A DNA stretch of 9,715 bases from a bacterium (lineage in GTDB: Bacteria > Planctomycetota > UBA11346), in assembly GCA_020049615.1 (NCBI GenBank), contig JAIFKN010000168.1:1-9715 (forward strand), in the 5' to 3' direction. Both the position numbers and the translations under genes were made by a program. The notes beneath the pieces are model-generated. The model was not told the DNA's origin. It did not search any database and was given only the letters and a program-made list of their open reading frames with translations. The first letter of the stretch is position 1. Each line of letters begins with the position of its first letter. Positions 1 through 6,117 of this stretch are shown here, one piece after another.

Positions 1-2
1 CG

Positions 3-440
3 AAGGCCAAGGCCGACGCCGCCCCCCCGATCCACGTCCCGGCGCCACCGCCACTGCCCATCCCCAAGGATATCGCCGAGCAGGTGGTCCGACTCGAGGA
101 GCGCGGCTTCCATGTCGGCGCAGGACGTACCGATGTCCCGGCCCAGGCCCGTCCGACGACCGAGGGTACTGCGCCTGCGATCAAGACCCCGGAGGCCAAA
201 CCGGCAGCCGACAACAAGCTGACCGAGGTCCCCGGCCAGGCGCGCAGCCAGACCGCCGAGCTCGATGACATCCTCAAGCGCATCGACGCGGTGCTGTCCG
301 AGTCGAACGCGCCGCAGTCCGAAGCGACCCTCACCGGCCAGCAGCCCGGCGGGCAGCAGACCATGCCGATGCCGATGTCGCCGCCAACTGAGAGGCACGA
401 CCGCAAGGCGACCGATCCGAACCAGCAGAAGCTGTTCTAG
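3..440 (+). CDS. C-terminal part of an unidentified protein with a Pro/Ala/Gln-rich tail (5' end outside the window)
   Basis: The reading frame is open from the left edge to a TAG stop at 438-440, giving 145 visible residues. A GTG at 84 could be a start, but the frame continues upstream with the same composition, so this is probably the end of a longer gene. The visible part is low in complexity: a proline-rich stretch (residues around PAPPPLPIP), an Ala/Pro/Lys/Thr-rich linker, a short amphipathic piece (AELDDILKRIDAVLSE) that could form a helix, and a Gln/Pro/Met-rich end. No domain or catalytic motif is recognised. It lies 111 bases upstream of a putative lipoprotein and a PilM-like gene on the same strand, so a pilus or secretion component is possible, but only by position. 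Confidence is high that it is coding and low on any function. Confidence 0.6.
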   Translation, partial: KAKADAAPPIHVPAPPPLPIPKDIAEQVVRLEERGFHVGAGRTDVPAQARPTTEGTAPAIKTPEAKPAADNKLTEVPGQARSQTAELDDILKRIDAVLSESNAPQSEATLTGQQPGGQQTMPMPMSPPTERHDRKATDPNQQKLF

Positions 441-464
441 CCATCTGCTGTGAACAGCAGCTGG
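441..464 (+). terminator. Hairpin after the first gene, possible weak terminator
   Basis: CTGCTG (445-450) and CAGCAG (455-460) form a perfect 6-bp stem around a TGAA loop. CCA (441-443) and TGG (462-464) extend it after one mismatch. It starts one base past the TAG stop of the first gene. No T-run follows, so it is not a classical intrinsic terminator. It may slow or end transcription, or protect the 3' end of the upstream message. Confidence 0.4.
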
Positions 465-551
465 CTGGAGTTCGATGCATCCGGGGGCGGCCTCTCGGCC
501 CCATCCTCCCCAGTGCGGCCAACGCCCTTCCCCATACCCCGTACCATCATC

Positions 552-668
552 ATGCTGCGACTGCTGGCCGTCCTCGCGATCCTCTCCGGCCTGGCCTGTG
601 CCGGCTGCGCCCACCGCGATACGCTCAACCCCTATGCCGTGCCTGCGGCTGACAAGCCGCTCCCGTGA
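552..668 (+). CDS. Putative small lipoprotein, 38 residues
   Basis: An ATG at 552 opens a 38-residue frame with a hydrophobic N-terminus (MLRLLAVLAILSGLACAGC), followed by a short polar tail (AHRDTLNPYAVPAADKPLP). This resembles a lipoprotein signal peptide with C19 as the likely lipidated cysteine. The lipobox is imperfect, with Cys at -3 where Leu is usual. A longer form from GTG at 450 exists in frame but would bury the signal peptide, so ATG 552 is preferred. No clear Shine-Dalgarno sequence precedes it. The TGA stop overlaps the GTG start of the next gene (GTGA, 665-668), which supports real translation and coupling to the PilM-like gene. Small lipoproteins occur in type IV pilus and type II secretion loci, where some act as pilotins, but this one is too short and unspecific to assign. 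Confidence 0.55.
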   Translation: MLRLLAVLAILSGLACAGCAHRDTLNPYAVPAADKPLP

Positions 669-2197
669 CCACCTCGATCGAGATCGCTGCGCGCTCCATA
701 CGCCTGGTGACGGTCGAGGACGGGGCGATCACCGAGCTGAAATCCCTCGCTGTCGAGGCTGGCGCCGACCCGGTGCAGCTGCTGGCCGGCATGCTGCCGG
801 CCAGGGTCGGCAATGTGCGCGTGCTGCTCGCCACCGAGGATGTGCTGGTGCGCATGATCGTGCAGCCGCCCTGCCCGCGCGACCGCCTCGACCGGTTGAT
901 GGACTTCGAGCTCACCGGTGGTGGCGACAGCGACGCGCCGCTCGCCGACTGGCTGGTGGTGCCGGGCTTCGGCAGCGGCGATTTCCGCGTCCTCGGCCTG
1001 GCGGTGAAGCGCGGCCTGGTCCAGCGCCTGACCCAGGCCCTGGCCCTGGCCGGCGGCCGTCTCGAGGCGGTGTCGCACCCCGCCGTCGGCCTGTACCACG
1101 CCTGGCGCCTGGCCGGCGGCATGGGCGACGCGCTGCTCGCTGACGTCGGCGGCGTCTCGACCCACGTCGCGGTGGTGCGGCAGGATGAACTCGCCCTGGT
1201 GCGCACCCTGCCACTGGGCATGGGCACCCTGGTCGAGCAGATCGCCGAGCTGCGCGGCCTGCCGCTGCCCGAGGCTGGCCGTCTGGTCTCCCAGCTCCGC
1301 TCCTCCAGCCCGGAGGAACTGCAGCATCTGGTCAAGCGCCAGGCCGGGCAGGTCGCGGTGGCGATCAGCGGCGCGATCAAGTTCGCCAAGGCCCAGTTGC
1401 AGATCGACGACTGGCAGCCGGCCGCCATCGCCCTCGCCGGCGCCGGAGCGCAGATCCACGGTTTCGCGGACGCCGTCAGCGAACGCGCTGGCATCGCGGC
1501 CAAGCCGTTCAACCCCTTTGCGCCGCTCAAGTGCTCGCTGCCGGCCGAGCGCATGGACGCCCTGGCCGCCCTGCCCAGCCCGTGGTCGGCGGCGATCGGC
1601 TTCGCGGCAGCCAAGCCGGTGCTCGACGCCATCGCCGACCAGCGCCGCGCTGCCGCCCGCTTCTGGGCCACCGACGGCATCCTCCGGGCCGGCATCGCTC
1701 TGGCCGCCTGCCTGGTCATCGCCGCGATCGCAGTCCACGAGGTCGGCATCACCCGCGCTCTCGCCGACCATGAGCGGCTCGGCGGCGACAGCGGCCTGGT
1801 GGCGCGCGCCGAGCGCGAGCTGGCGGAGATCGCCAAGCTGGAGACGCAGCGGTCGCGTGACACCGCCAGGATCGGCTGGCTCGACGCCGAACACCGTGCC
1901 AGCCGCATCGCCAGCGAGGTGCTGTCCGCGGTCGCCTCGCTGCAGCATCCCGAGAACTGCCCCGTGGCGCTGACCACCTACCGCGTGCGCCGGTCCACCG
2001 GCACGGTCACGGTCGAGCTCGAGGGTTTCGCCCAGAGCGCCGGCCGCCTGCGCACCAGCGACGTGCTGCACGCCTTCGAGCAGGGCCTGCGCTCGGCCTA
2101 CCAGCCGATCACCTCGATCGAGGAGCGGCCGCGCCCGATCGATCGCGACAAGCAGCAGTTCCATCTCGTCCTGACGCTGCCCGACGCGAAGCCGTGA
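665..2197 (+). CDS. PilM/GspL-like actin-fold membrane protein with a PilN-like C-terminus
   Basis: This 510-residue protein begins with GTG in a 4-base overlap with the lipoprotein stop. Residues 1-320 resemble PilM, the actin/FtsA-fold cytoplasmic component of type IV pilus assembly, also seen in GspL of type II secretion. The visible signs are an N-terminal phosphate-1-like strand pair (IEIAARSIRLVTVEDG), a phosphate-2 segment (LLADVGGVSTHVAVV, residues 157-171, followed by LVRTLPLG), and an adenosine-binding-like segment (IALAGAGAQIHGF, 255-267) ending in the PilM-typical NPF (283-285). A single membrane helix follows at about 339-358, then a charged stretch likely to be coiled coil (366-400) and a small alpha/beta C-terminal domain as in PilN or the GspL periplasmic part. 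It is therefore PilM and PilN in one chain, with the actin-like part in the cytoplasm. Nucleotide binding is not proven, since the first phosphate loop is weak. The stop overlaps the next start. Confidence 0.75.
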   Translation: MTTSIEIAARSIRLVTVEDGAITELKSLAVEAGADPVQLLAGMLPARVGNVRVLLATEDVLVRMIVQPPCPRDRLDRLMDFELTGGGDSDAPLADWLVVPGFGSGDFRVLGLAVKRGLVQRLTQALALAGGRLEAVSHPAVGLYHAWRLAGGMGDALLADVGGVSTHVAVVRQDELALVRTLPLGMGTLVEQIAELRGLPLPEAGRLVSQLRSSSPEELQHLVKRQAGQVAVAISGAIKFAKAQLQIDDWQPAAIALAGAGAQIHGFADAVSERAGIAAKPFNPFAPLKCSLPAERMDALAALPSPWSAAIGFAAAKPVLDAIADQRRAAARFWATDGILRAGIALAACLVIAAIAVHEVGITRALADHERLGGDSGLVARAERELAEIAKLETQRSRDTARIGWLDAEHRASRIASEVLSAVASLQHPENCPVALTTYRVRRSTGTVTVELEGFAQSAGRLRTSDVLHAFEQGLRSAYQPITSIEERPRPIDRDKQQFHLVLTLPDAKP

Positions 2198-3384
2198 GCG
2201 ACCAGGCCGAGCAGGTGCGCGCCGAGCTGGCCCGCACCCTGCCGCCGGAGATCGCCGAGGTCCTGCTGCCCGCGCTGCGCCTGCGCGTTTCCGGCGGCCG
2301 GCTCTACGCTGTCCTGCCCAACCGCATCTGGCTGGAGGCATTCCGCCAGAGCGCCAGCGAGGCCGCCGAGCGCGCCGCCCTCGCCGCCGGACTCAGCCTG
2401 TCGGTGGCCGCGCGCGAAGACGCCGCGGCGGAGATCGCACGCACCCTCGACGGCTTCGCCGAGGATCCCGGCAACCAGCTCGCCCTCGCCGCCTGCCGCC
2501 TGGTGGTGCGCGAGCCGGGCATGGCGCACAACCCGCTCTATCTGCATGGGCCGCCAGGCACCGGGAAGAGCCACCTGCTGGCGGCGGTGGCGAGCGAGTT
2601 CGGGGCTACCTCCGGCGCCGACGGCGCGGCCCTGTGCAGCGGCGACGAGTTCGTCGCGCGCTGGGCCCAGGCCCTGGCCGGCCGCGAGGCGCATCCGCTC
2701 AAGGACCTCCTGCGTTCCGCCGCCCTGTTCGCCTGCGACGGCATCGACGCCCTGTCCGGTCGCCAGCTGGCCCAGGAGCAGTTCTTCCTCCTGGTCAACG
2801 AGGCGCTGGAGCGCGGCCAGCAGGTGGTGGTCTCCGGGCGGCTGCCGCCCCACCGCCTGCCCGACTTCGAGGAACGCCTCGCCACCCGCCTGGGCTGGGG
2901 CCTGACCGTCGCCCTGGAACCGCCCCTGCTGGAGACGCGCATCGTCGTGCTGCGCCGGCTGAGCCAGACCGCGGCCGAGATGGATCCCGGCGAGCTCGCC
3001 ACCCTGGTGGAGACCTGGGCCGCCGACATGAACGCGGTCGCCGATCTCGCCGCCCGGCTGGAGCTCGGCGAGCGCCCCGGTGCCGTCGGAGCCGTGGAGG
3101 CGAGCTTCGACCGCATCCTGCAGGCGGTGGCTGCGCGCTACGGCGTGCGCCCCGGCGACATCACCGGCGCCGGCCGCGCCCGTCAGGTCGCGCGCGCCCG
3201 CCAGGCGGCGCTGCTGCTCGGCCGCCGGCTCACCGGCCACGGCCTGGTCGCCCTCGGTGGCATGGTCGGCGGCCGCGACCATTCGACCGTGCTGTACGGC
3301 ATCCGGCAGGCCGAGGAGCGCGCCGCCGAGGACGCCGACTTCGCGCGCGAATTGGCTGAAATCACCCGCGAGGTCAGCGGGTAG
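2194..3384 (+). CDS. DnaA-family AAA+ protein with degenerate Walker B and sensor II
   Basis: This 396-residue protein starts with GTG inside the stop of the PilM-like gene (GTGA, 2194-2197). It follows the full DnaA layout. Domain I is at about 4-75 (LPPEIAEVLLPALRL, then the typical PNR at 42-44), and domain II is almost absent. The AAA+ domain is at about 80-295: NPLYLHG before Walker A (GPPGTGKS, 119-126), Walker B region FACDGID (179-185), QEQFF (195-199), arginine-finger box with R228 and R232, then GWGLTVALEPPLLETRI. Domain IV is at about 300-396, with VARARQ (332-337) and the DnaA-box-reading signature GGRDHSTVLYG (359-369). Differences from ordinary DnaA: Walker A is the generic AAA+ form rather than GxxGLGKTH, the second Walker B acidic residue is Gly (G183), and the sensor II Arg aligns with A283. 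It should bind ATP and DnaA-box-like DNA but may hydrolyse ATP poorly. It could be the sole initiator or, more likely, a divergent paralogue. Confidence 0.85.
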   Translation: MSDQAEQVRAELARTLPPEIAEVLLPALRLRVSGGRLYAVLPNRIWLEAFRQSASEAAERAALAAGLSLSVAAREDAAAEIARTLDGFAEDPGNQLALAACRLVVREPGMAHNPLYLHGPPGTGKSHLLAAVASEFGATSGADGAALCSGDEFVARWAQALAGREAHPLKDLLRSAALFACDGIDALSGRQLAQEQFFLLVNEALERGQQVVVSGRLPPHRLPDFEERLATRLGWGLTVALEPPLLETRIVVLRRLSQTAAEMDPGELATLVETWAADMNAVADLAARLELGERPGAVGAVEASFDRILQAVAARYGVRPGDITGAGRARQVARARQAALLLGRRLTGHGLVALGGMVGGRDHSTVLYGIRQAEERAAEDADFARELAEITREVSG

Positions 3385-3390
3385 GCTTTC

Positions 3391-3501
3391 GCCACAGAGG
3401 CACGGAGATCCACAGAGGGCCACAGAGGAAGCCCTTGAGTCCTTTCCCATCTGTCAGTTGCCGTCTTTGTGGCCCTCCGTGGATCTTTGTGCCTCTGTGG
3501 C
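3391..3501. repeat. Imperfect 39-base inverted repeat of the CCACAGAGG type between convergent genes
   Basis: The left arm (3391-3429) and right arm (3463-3501) are complementary at about 33 of 39 positions, around a 33-base centre. Most differences are C-to-T changes in the right arm that leave G-U pairs, so the RNA would still fold into a long hairpin. CCACAGAGG occurs twice within the left arm (from 3392 and from 3420), and a related CCACAGAGGG lies between them. The element fills the gap between the DnaA-family stop (3384) and the AraC-family stop (3513). Similar CCACAGAGG repeats are, from general knowledge, multi-copy in several high-GC environmental phyla. A role as a bidirectional terminator or as a non-autonomous repeat element is inferred. 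Confidence 0.8.
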
Positions 3502-3512
3502 AAGATCCTAGA

Positions 3513-4406
3513 TCAACGCCGGAACTGCCCCGGCGTCCCGCCGAAGTGGCGTCTGAACATGCGGCACAGGCGCGAGGCCGAGCCCAGGCCGCAGGCGCGG
3601 GCGATGGCGTCGAGCGGCTCGTCGGAGGTGCGCAGGCGGCGGCGTGCCTCGTCCAGGCGCACGCCGGCGACGTAGGCGGCCGGGGTGAAGCCGGTGGCGG
3701 CGCGGAAGCGGTTGGCGAAATGCACGCGGTGCCAGCCGAGCTGGGCGGCGATGCCGGCGGTGCCGAGGTCGCGCGCCAGGTCGGCGAGGACGATGCCGCG
3801 CACGCGCTCGAGCAGGTCGTGCTTGGGCTCGGGCGGGCGGGCGAGGCGGTCGGCCTGACGGTCGAGCTCGTGCAGGAAGTCCCACAGGGCCGCCTCGACC
3901 GCGACGTCGTCGAGGAAGCTGTCGCGGAACAGGCCTTCGACCAGTTCGGCGTGACGGTTGGCCAGGGCCGAGCCGGGGGCGCAGGCGAAGACCCCGGCGT
4001 GGACCTTCAGGCGTTCGAGCAGCTGGCGGTGCGCCACCGCGAACCAGGCGAAGGTCCACGGCGGCCCGGGCGGCAGCCAGTAGCGGTGCGGCGACGGGAC
4101 GATGGCGATGAAGCCCTGTCCGACGCCGGCTGGACGTTCGCCGCGGGCGTCGGCGTAGCGGCCCTCGCCGGCCAGGGTGACCTGGACGATGGCGTGCTCG
4201 GCGCCGGTCGGGCACTTGGTGTCCCAGCTGCGGTCGAGCCCGTCCCAGTGGTAGCGGCGCGGATCCTCCTGCCGTTCGACCCCGGCCGACACGGCCAGGG
4301 GCAGCGGCAGCACGCTGGGCCGGCGCCGATAGGCGGTGTCGCCGAGGAAGGGGAGCAGGCGGGTTGCGGACACGACCGCAGGATCACCATACAAAACGTC
4401 AATCAA
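3513..4406 (-). CDS. AraC-family transcriptional regulator, probably of araA
   Basis: This protein of up to 297 residues has the AraC layout. An N-terminal cupin-like sensing domain (about 60-130) contains AEHAIVQVTLAGEGRYADARG, a turn at VGQGFIAIVPSPHRYW, and WTFAWFAVAH. The C-terminal AraC/XylS DNA-binding domain (about 200-297) has two helix-turn-helix units, IAAQLGWHRVHFANRFRAATG with TPAAYV, and IARACGLGSASRLCRMFRRHFG ending in TPGQFRR. The start is uncertain. The longest frame begins with TTG at 4406, but its only AGG lies one base upstream. GTG at 4373 has a GGTGAT element 9 bases upstream and would give a 286-residue protein. It is divergent from araA across a short gap holding a tandem repeat, which suggests it activates araA in response to L-arabinose or a related pentose. 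It is not a close match to enterobacterial AraC, so the effector is inferred from position. Confidence 0.85.
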   Translation of the reverse strand: MIDVLYGDPAVVSATRLLPFLGDTAYRRRPSVLPLPLAVSAGVERQEDPRRYHWDGLDRSWDTKCPTGAEHAIVQVTLAGEGRYADARGERPAGVGQGFIAIVPSPHRYWLPPGPPWTFAWFAVAHRQLLERLKVHAGVFACAPGSALANRHAELVEGLFRDSFLDDVAVEAALWDFLHELDRQADRLARPPEPKHDLLERVRGIVLADLARDLGTAGIAAQLGWHRVHFANRFRAATGFTPAAYVAGVRLDEARRRLRTSDEPLDAIARACGLGSASRLCRMFRRHFGGTPGQFRR

Positions 4407-4409
4407 GCC

Positions 4410-4423
4410 TGCGGATTGCGGAT
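4410..4423 (+). promoter_or_regulatory. Tandem TGCGGAT repeat, candidate AraC-family operator
   Basis: TGCGGAT occurs twice head to tail without a gap (4410-4416 and 4417-4423). An overlapping dyad, TGCG-GATAT-CGCA, spans 4417-4429. AraC-family proteins use two helix-turn-helix units and usually bind direct-repeat sites next to or overlapping the -35 region. This repeat lies just upstream of where the -35 would fall for the -10-like GATAAT at 4443-4448, and just upstream of the regulator gene, so control of araA with autoregulation is plausible. Confidence 0.5.
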
Positions 4424-4442
4424 ATCGCAGAACTATTCACCG

Positions 4443-4448
4443 GATAAT
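4443..4448 (+). promoter_or_regulatory. Possible -10 element of araA (GATAAT)
   Basis: GATAAT matches the TATAAT consensus at five of six positions and lies in the only AT-richer stretch near araA, 31 bases before its ATG. No good -35 hexamer is found 17 bases upstream (GGATAT at 4420-4425), which is typical of activator-dependent promoters. A start near 4455 would give a leader of about 25 bases. Confidence 0.35.
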
Positions 4449-4470
4449 GTGACCTACGAAACAGCATTCC

Positions 4471-4474
4471 GGAG
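4471..4474 (+). promoter_or_regulatory. araA: Ribosome binding site of araA
   Basis: GGAG lies 5 bases before the ATG at 4480. It is the best Shine-Dalgarno match near this start and fixes it. Confidence 0.6.
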
Positions 4475-4479
4475 CCCCC

Positions 4480-5997
4480 ATGCCCCTCGCCCTCCCGCCC
4501 CTCGAGATCTGGTTCGTCGTCGGCAGCCAGCACCTGTACGGCAAGACTGCGCTCGACCAGGTCGCCGACAATGCCAGGCAGATGGTCGCCGGGCTGAACG
4601 CCTCGGGCAAGCTGCCGGTCAAGCTGATCGCCAAGCCGGTGATGACCACCAGCGATGACATCCGCGCCCTGTGCCTGGCGGCCAACGGCGACGCGACCTG
4701 CGGCGGCTTGGTGCTGTGGATGCACACCTTCTCGCCAGCCAAGATGTGGATCGGCGGACTGTCGCAGCTGAAGAAACCCTTCGTCCACTTCCACACCCAG
4801 TTCAACCGCGATCTGCCCTGGGGCACGATCGACATGGACTTCATGAACCTCAACCAGGCGGCGCATGGCGACCGCGAGGGCGGGTTCATGCACACGCGCA
4901 TGCGCATCGAGCGCAAGGTCGTGGTCGGCCACTGGCAGGACGCCGAGGCGATCGACCGTCTCGCGGCGTGGATGCGCGCAGCGCGCGGCTGGGCCGCCCT
5001 GCAGGGAGCGAAGTTCGTGCGCTTCGCCGACAACATGCGCAACGTCGCGGTGACCGATGGCGACAAGGTCGCAGCCGAGATGCGCTTCGGCTACAGCGTG
5101 CTGGCGCACGGCGTGGGCGAATTGGCCGCCGCGATGGCCGAGGTTCCGGACAAGGCGATCGACGCGCTGTGCCGGGAATATGCCGATACCTACAGCATGA
5201 CCGCCGACCTGAAGAAGGGGGGCGCCCGCTACCGCTTCGTCTGCGAGCAGGCGCGGGCCGAGATCGCCCTGCGCGGCTTCCTCGAGGCCGGCGGCTTCTC
5301 CGGCTACACCGACAACTTCGAGGACCTCACCGGCCTCAAGCAGCTGCCCGGCCTGGCGACGCAGCGGCTGATGGCGGACGGCTACGGCTTCGGCGCAGAG
5401 GGCGACTGGAAGACCTGCGCCCTGGTGCGTGCGATGAAGGTGATGGGCGCCGGGCTCGACGGCGGGACGTCCTTCATGGAGGACTACACCTACCACCTCG
5501 ACCCGAAGAATCCGCTGGTGCTCGGCGCGCACATGCTCGAGGTCTGCCCGTCGATCGCGGCCGGCAAGCCGAGCCTGGAAGTGCATCCGCTCGGCATCGG
5601 CGGCAAGGACGACCCGGCCCGCCTGGTCTTCACCGCCGCGACCGGCCCGGCGCTCAACGCCAGCATGATCGACATGGGCAACCGCTTCCGCCTGGTGGTC
5701 AACGAGGTCGAGGTGGTCAAGCCGCCCGGCAAGCTGCCCAAGCTGCCGGTGGCGCGCGCGGTGTGGTCGCCGAAGCCCGACTTCAAGACCGCCTGTGCCG
5801 GCTGGATCCACGCCGGCGGCGCGCACCACTCCGCGTTCAGCCAGGCGGTGACGACCGAGATGCTGCGCGACTTCAGCACCATCGCCGGCATCGAACTGGT
5901 CACGCTCGATGCGGACACCCGTATCGAGCAACTGCGCCAGGACCTGCGCATGGGCGAGGTGTACTGGGCGCTGTCGCAGGGCTTCGGTCGAGTCTGA
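4480..5997 (+). CDS. araA: L-arabinose isomerase
   Basis: This cytoplasmic enzyme converts L-arabinose to L-ribulose with a divalent metal, usually Mn2+, and is the first step of bacterial arabinose breakdown. At 505 residues it has the normal family length. The N-terminus [13 protein letters not shown] (9-21) is typical of AraA. Aligned with the E. coli enzyme, the metal and catalytic residues are present: E307 in GAEGDWK, E334 in [10 protein letters not shown]351 in [10 protein letters not shown], and H450 in [36 protein letters not shown] (its two halves at 104-117 and 118-130) is also characteristic. The ATG at 4480 is supported by a GGAG site. The gene is divergent from an AraC-family regulator. 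No kinase (AraB) or epimerase (AraD) gene follows; a repeat element begins directly after the TGA stop, so the gene seems to be transcribed alone here. The product may also act on D-galactose, a known side activity of the family. Confidence 0.97.
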   Translation: MPLALPPLEIWFVVGSQHLYGKTALDQVADNARQMVAGLNASGKLPVKLIAKPVMTTSDDIRALCLAANGDATCGGLVLWMHTFSPAKMWIGGLSQLKKPFVHFHTQFNRDLPWGTIDMDFMNLNQAAHGDREGGFMHTRMRIERKVVVGHWQDAEAIDRLAAWMRAARGWAALQGAKFVRFADNMRNVAVTDGDKVAAEMRFGYSVLAHGVGELAAAMAEVPDKAIDALCREYADTYSMTADLKKGGARYRFVCEQARAEIALRGFLEAGGFSGYTDNFEDLTGLKQLPGLATQRLMADGYGFGAEGDWKTCALVRAMKVMGAGLDGGTSFMEDYTYHLDPKNPLVLGAHMLEVCPSIAAGKPSLEVHPLGIGGKDDPARLVFTAATGPALNASMIDMGNRFRLVVNEVEVVKPPGKLPKLPVARAVWSPKPDFKTACAGWIHAGGAHHSAFSQAVTTEMLRDFSTIAGIELVTLDADTRIEQLRQDLRMGEVYWALSQGFGRV

Positions 5998-6108
5998 CCC
6001 GTAGCGCCGACTTTAGTCGGCCCGGTCGGCGGACTTCAGTCCGCCGTCGCATTCCCCCGCGGTAGGCTGAAGCCTACCGACCGGGCCGACTGAAGTCGGC
6101 GCTACGGG
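5998..6108. repeat. Nearly perfect 32-base inverted repeat enclosing further hairpins (REP-like element)
   Basis: The left arm (5998-6029) and right arm (6077-6108) match as reverse complements at 31 of 32 positions, and the one difference still allows a G-U pair. Four smaller hairpins share the pattern stem-GACT or GGCT, two-base turn, AGTC or AGCC-stem: 6006-6021, 6027-6046 (9-bp arms), 6060-6079 (9-bp arms) and 6085-6100. The first and last lie inside the outer arms, so alternative folds compete: one long stem with two inner hairpins, or four hairpins in a row. The element starts on the base after the araA stop and ends 9 bases before the cupin stop. It resembles REP/palindromic extragenic elements that are moved by RAYT-type transposases. 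A bidirectional terminator role is likely. Confidence 0.85.
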
Positions 6109-6117
6109 AAGACGGTG

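Noticed and set aside
625..2341. Long minus-strand frames (450 and 569 codons) opposite the PilM-like gene
   Set aside because: High G+C keeps antisense frames open. Their translations are low-complexity Ala/Arg/Gly/His-rich, while the plus strand encodes a recognisable domain order with overlapping starts.
3406..3414. DnaA-box-like AGATCCACA next to the DnaA-family gene
   Set aside because: It matches TTATCCACA at only 7 of 9 positions and lies within a repeat that appears to belong to a multi-copy family, so chance is the simpler explanation.
3183..3511. Small frames reading through the CCACAGAGG repeat on both strands
   Set aside because: Such frames arise from the repeat itself and are commonly mis-annotated as small hypothetical proteins. 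They have no start signals of their own.
4437..4452. TCAC-N8-GTGA inverted repeat before araA as a CRP site
   Set aside because: The half-sites are in the opposite order to the CRP consensus TGTGA-N6-TCACA, and the spacing differs.
3435..4658. 407-codon plus-strand frame over the AraC-family gene
   Set aside because: It is antisense to a clear AraC-family protein, begins inside a repeat and runs into araA. No domain is recognisable.
4399..5931. 510-codon minus-strand frame opposite araA
   Set aside because: It is the shadow of araA, which has family-wide conserved active-site residues on the plus strand.
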